From: Escarpia spicata
Lineage: Eukaryota; Annelida; Polychaeta; Sabellida; Siboglinidae
NCBI GenBank assembly: GCA_963995525.1
Contig: OZ023206.1
Span: 65,656,876 to 65,720,875 of the forward strand
Direction of reading: 5' to 3'
DNA: 64,000 nucleotides
Shown here: positions 42,201-64,000 of the stretch, piece by piece
Layout: the number at the start of each line of letters is the position of its first letter
Numbering within the stretch: the stretch's first letter is position 1
Notes under the pieces: model-generated
Seen by the model: the letters and a program-made list of their open reading frames with translations, nothing else
The model's database searches: none
Told to the model about the DNA's origin: nothing
Position numbers and translations under genes: made by a program

Positions 42201-44474
42201 ATACATAACTTTATTTGCTTACAGACTGCAACACGTCATCACTGGTACGTTACGTGTGAACAATCGTTCTGATATGCAATGTACAACTGGAAAATCCACT
42301 TCTGGAAATCTCACTTTAAAATAGAATTACTTACAATTTGTACAAGACAACAATGCAGTGTTTCCTGTCTTACTGACAGTCGATATGGTTCGTGGTACTC
42401 TTACCAAACTATATAAAAATACACTTCTCATGAACACATTAAAGGGAGTCGATCTACAGATCCCTGTTAACAACATAACAAAACTGAACACAAGATTGGC
42501 GAGAGAATTAAGGCAGATTCTGCATGAACTCAGAACATGAATATTATCAAATACACCAATTACTGGCAAGCTGTGTTTACATACTAAACACATTAATAAT
42601 ATATTCAGCTGCACAAATGTTTATTAATTAATAAATCAACAATAACATAATTATCAAGACTGGTAATATATAACACAAATAACCAAACAATCAATTTGTT
42701 GGCAGCTGGGACATTTGGTATGGTTTGGCAAGTAGTGGGTTGTAAGATATATCGCTGCACCCCTTAGATGTCTTAAATTATAGACAACTGATCAGCAACA
42801 AACAGGTTGCTGCTTAAATGTTTACTAAACAGCAACAAAACCTACTTTATATCGAATTTGTATCAACAATGTTTACACAACAAACATGTGGCTGAGCTGC
42901 TTAGTAGTATGTGTTTATTTTGTATTGTTTATTTCATAAAGGGTTTCCTTGCTGGAGAGATGAAGGGTCATCCTCTTTCACAGAGTAATGTCTTAACCTG
43001 TACGTTATTTGAGGCAGCATCAAGTTATACTATAACATTAGCTGTATCCACTGATCTAACGATACCATAGACATGAATTGCTCAAGATGCTGTCAATTTA
43101 AAAACTCGGAATCTGATTACTCAGAAGACAAGGGAGCCTTCTCCAAATTTCCCATATCTGCACAATGGATCATACCCCTCTATAAAAAGACAAATTTTAA
43201 CACCATCAATTGTACAATAATGATGTATAGTTGACAGGTTTTGTACCTTTAAAAAAGTCAGTGTTTTACAAAAATGGCATTTGAATAAAGCCCTACTGAT
43301 TTGGAGAAAACCTCTAAGAATATCTTCTCGAGTGGATAAATGCAATTTTTGAGCCGAGATTTTGAGTATTGACAACAGAACTAACATGTGGTATATATCA
43401 TTATAACAGATACTTGAAACAGCATGTGACTCCTTAAATATATTATAATATACAAAGATTAAGAGGGGAATAACAAACAGCTAGATTAAGGCACCATTGG
43501 AATGTATCTAAGCTTCAAGACATGGCAGTGATGTCACATACTAAATGCTCGCTCTGGGTAAACCCCAGAACACTGTGAACAACAATGCAGTGTAACGTCG
43601 CTGCTAATTTTTCTATACATCAGAATTAAATAAAGCACCATCATTTGAATCTGCTACAGTTCAATTTTGAGAACGAGCAAGATTCTTTCGTTGTTCAGAG
43701 TCCATTTCTGACGACAAACAATGGACATGTTCATTACACCAGGCAAGGCTGCATATCACTTGTAATGACTGCAATCACTTGTAAAGATTACAATCGCTTA
43801 CGCATAGAGATTACATTGTTCTGTTAAAAAAGATGAAAGCTTTACCATTATGCACTAAAATATAATTCTTCGTATGACATGGCAAACCAGTATCTGGACC
43901 CCGTGGAATGCTATCAACAAGATTTTGTCTTGTTTTCACTGATGCTCCATGCTCTCTTTCTGAGTTCCATGCACAAGCGATTTCAGCAGAATCTATTTTG
44001 TTCAGTTCTCCGCAAGCGTTCATCATGTGGCCTAACTTTGACAAGTAGAAGAGTTTACCAAGCATGTGAGCATAGTGTGCACATTCAAGTTTGCGTGCAC
44101 ACTTTGTCGACACTGAAGAACCAAAGCTCTTCCGAGTTCGTACTACACAATGAGGCAGCAGCTTGATTCTTCAACAATCCCACAACACTAATCAACAAAA
44201 TACCCGTTTCCTTCCATCCCGTGGCTGTTACAAGACATTCTCAACTGTCCCCCACGAAGAACAATACATCCTCTTCTTTGTCGTGTTTAACATCCTTGGA
44301 ACATTGTTCGACAATGAACTTGGCACAATGAACAACAATTCTTATCCACAATGAAACAAACTGAAAATTAAGCAGTAACAATATTGTTGCGACGTCAGCA
44401 TCGAAAATAGTCAGAATCAGCTGCCGAATTTGGAAATAAAAGATCACCGGTATTTGTCCGTCACATGGAATATG
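39254..44474. other. Intergenic region and presumed 3' UTR of the FGFR-like gene
   Basis: No second gene recognised. 40168-40262 is a CGTT/CGCT/CGTC simple repeat; 41880-42060 is an alternating purine-pyrimidine (gtgtac/atgtat) stretch. The receptor 3' UTR must lie below 44475, but no poly(A) signal could be fixed. Open frames at 42327-42614, 43645-43827 and 43811-44166 have no family resemblance. Confidence 0.4.
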
Positions 44475-61093
<16,619 letters not shown>

Positions 61094-61383
61094 CTGGAGA
61101 CAAACAATAACTTGTCACGATAATGTCTTAACATTTCACTTCACCATTTAATAAACATATTAATTATATCAGCAAAAATTCCCATCCTTGGTGGTACATT
61201 GAGGCACAAAACTAATTCCTGGAGTATTTGTAAATAATTTTTGTTTGTTATGATGTAAATTTGAATACTGGTAGTTTGCAGGATAATGAAAGTTATAAAT
61301 GGGAACTTCCGTGAAAAAGGGGACATGACTACAAAAAATTCAATTGAACAATTTGCTAAATTAGATAAGTGAACATGATAGAG

Positions 61384-61432
<49 letters not shown>

Positions 61433-64000
61433 GTTGGTGTTCCATCTTAGTTATTTTTTGTAAAATGTACATGTACAGCAAATTGAGGGGAAAAACTTGC
61501 TGACAACTGTAAGTAAATAATAAACCACATGATCCAGGCCAGTATTAGTAGTAAAATAATACCATGCACAACTGAAAACGTAGACTAAAAACTTCATCTT
61601 GTATCATTGTATATGGCTCATATGTGTAGATCGTATTGTATTCACTGTGCTCAGCCTATATTTCTGTGTTATTTTTTGTGTATGCATAATTGCAATAGCA
61701 TGGATATTATTATGTTAGTAAACAATCGTGAGACCTGACACACAGCTTGGGCACTTGCTATCATATCATTCTGTTAACATCGCACACTTTATATCTAGAT
61801 GTTTTATTACAACATTTGTTGGTTATCCTGTTAAATAGAGTTATGCACCTACTGAATAAAAATAGTGTTGCTATTACAACCTTGTAGACACTATAAATAT
61901 AATTACTCAATTTTTCATCTTGCAAACATTAACCTGTTCAAACTAGCAAGGTCTACAAATCGTGTCATTTATCACCTAGATGTGTACACAATAACAGAAC
62001 GATAAATGTCCACAATGTATTATGGAAATAAGTACCATGTAAAGAGCAAACATTTCACAATCACAAATATGACCATTCAAAAGTTATGGAATTCTATGAT
62101 AACAAGTGGTATTGACACCCCCTGGAGGGTTTGTGAATACACTATTCACAGGGACCTGGATCGGTCTACACTGGTCCTGCTACTAAGCACTTGTTGGGAC
62201 ACTCACAGAAAAGTTTACCCATTCCTCTTTCAACTACTTAGATCATCAATTCTGTCTTTCCAGGCCAGCTGATGGGCAAGGCAACCAACTCTAGTGGAGG
62301 TCACACAAAGGGGTTTACAACCCCCATAATGTCAACACCCTAAGGGGTGGCACTAATTACGAATAAATACCCTCTTCTCCTATCTACCTGTTGCCCAGTT
62401 TAAGTAGTTCCCACTGGAGATACAGCATAATTACCTCCCCCCACTGAAGGGTGTATAAATGGGTGCACTCAGTACTTGAAGACAGGCCAAGCATGTACAT
62501 ATTTGTAGATTACACCTGGGCTTCTGGGTATTACCTGACTGATACCTCCTATAAACACTAGTTCCTACTACATACTTGTACACAATAAACAAGGTGAGTC
62601 ATTATCCATGTAAGAGTACCCCTGGGACAAATTCAAACTGCCTACCCCCACCCCACCCCTACCTGCCAAACGTCTACTTATGATGATGCATTGGTAAACT
62701 GCAATAACATTCCAATAAATGTCTTTAGATTAGAAATAGTTCTATCAATAGACATGATAAATATTTATTTTCAATTTGAAATAGTACCAAATATGTTATC
62801 AGCTTTACATCACCACCTAGCAAGAATACTATATAAAATAAATCTACCTTACTTTTGTCAACCTTATCGCTCTTGTTGACCAGTGATTTTTAATCTTGCC
62901 CAGGGTACAGTACTCGTGCCAAATTGGACAAACCCCACCTAGAGGTTTTTGATAAGCAATCGTGAAACGCACTTCATTATAAAACAGGTCTATAATTATT
63001 AGAGTGGGGATTCATATAAAATGTACCTGAAATCCTTCAAACGAACCATGGAGGGTCATGGGGGGTGACAGTCAGGAATCATCATAAAGATTCTAACACT
63101 GTGGAGAGTCCGAGAGTACTTCTGCCACCGGACGTGATTCCCAACTACTTATGGTCAAGCACATTGCTTTAGCACACCTCACATTTCCGGTGGTAAATTA
63201 TCCGGTGACACACTCTGATTCTCATTTTATTCCAGCCATCAAGTGGTGTCTATTGTGTGGATACTCAGACTCAGTGAGAGGGCGTTAGTCAGACGAATTA
63301 GTGTTGTACTGCCATCAAGGCAACCGCCAGTCAATCATAGCCTACTAAACTTGGCAATCAACTTCAATAGTTTAAATTCACATGTACAGTGGGCAACTAG
63401 GGTAGAGCGGGGCAAGACAGTGGTCGGACAACTTGACAATTGGACAAAATGCCACAAAATTACTAAGCTGAGCTCTTTGTAATTTTATTTACTTATAGAC
63501 CTAGTCTCAATGATTTTTCTGGTATTTATTAATATTTTTATCATTTACATACAACCATATAATTATTATTTGTTATAATAATTTTTTAAAGCACACTACT
63601 TTTTTTAAAGTTTTTGATAACTGTGTAATATTAGAGTAAAGTGATGTGTAATTGTAATTAACAAATTCTAACTTGATGTGGCAATGCTAAATTGGGATTG
63701 AACAATACAGTTGATATAGACTGTTACTTTTGGTCTACAAAACTAGAGAACTGTTTTTTATTTCCCTGAATGATCCAGACATGATTTTTAGAAATCACCA
63801 TCCATCTGTCTTGCAGTGCAGAAAAACACTCCATAACCAGTGCAACTTTGACAAGAAACATGGACACGATCATGAGAAATACTTTAACAACATCACAACG
63901 AATCATAAATCTCCACATGTGTAGGTTCTCAGGTGGACACAGGACAGTGCCTGTGACAGACAATGGATCCCAGTAGTCATGACAGGTGTGACACACACCA
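61094..64000. other. FGFR intron running to the window edge
   Basis: 61388-61429 is an (AT)n microsatellite. No upstream FGFR exon (signal peptide, D1 or acidic box) was recognised on the minus strand. A GC-richer plus-strand block at about 62100-62650 (tgggcaaggcaaccaactct) looks repeat-like but was not identified. Confidence 0.5.

Noticed and set aside
63724..63996. Possible upstream FGFR exon on the minus strand
   Set aside because: An acceptor-like CACAG is present, but the sequence shows no signal peptide, Ig or acidic-box feature and no matching phase could be argued.

Overview
The window is nuclear DNA from an intron-rich animal, most likely a marine invertebrate. The evidence is two multi-exon genes with metazoan-type introns, many non-LTR retrotransposon remnants and MITEs, long microsatellites, and a 200-N scaffold gap (26729-26928). 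I cannot name the species. The transposon flavour fits a mollusc or another lophotrochozoan, but that is inference.

The left third (4367-21583, minus strand) is a complete sulfide:quinone oxidoreductase gene (SQOR). I could splice ten coding exons with consistent phases into a 454-residue protein. It carries a mitochondrial-type N-terminus, the FAD Rossmann motif and both redox cysteines. Its first coding intron is about 9 kb and is full of repeats. The 3' end of that intron is a tandem array of six exactly 70-bp units, and each unit copies the acceptor site plus the first 27 nt of exon 2.

The right third (44475-61093, minus strand) is an FGF-receptor-type tyrosine kinase gene. Fifteen exons were recovered, giving at least 919 residues. 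They encode three Ig domains (two of them D2-like), a transmembrane segment, a split-insert tyrosine kinase and an unusually long C-terminal tail. The 5' exons (signal peptide and any further Ig domain) must lie beyond 64000.

Between the genes (about 22-44 kb) I see no protein-coding host gene. This stretch holds four identical tRNA-Gly(GCC) genes (23.4, 26.4, 30.1 and 30.9 kb), a 3'-half tRNA remnant, a hAT-like element, LINE tails, several inverted-repeat elements (one about 1.06 kb with roughly 185-bp arms), a 57-nt hairpin, and large (GT)n and (ATGG/GGTG)n arrays. Remnants of the same repeat families also sit inside the introns of both genes, including a 510-bp element with one copy in each gene.

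The two genes have no obvious functional link. One acts in mitochondrial sulfide detoxification, the other in growth-factor signalling at the plasma membrane.
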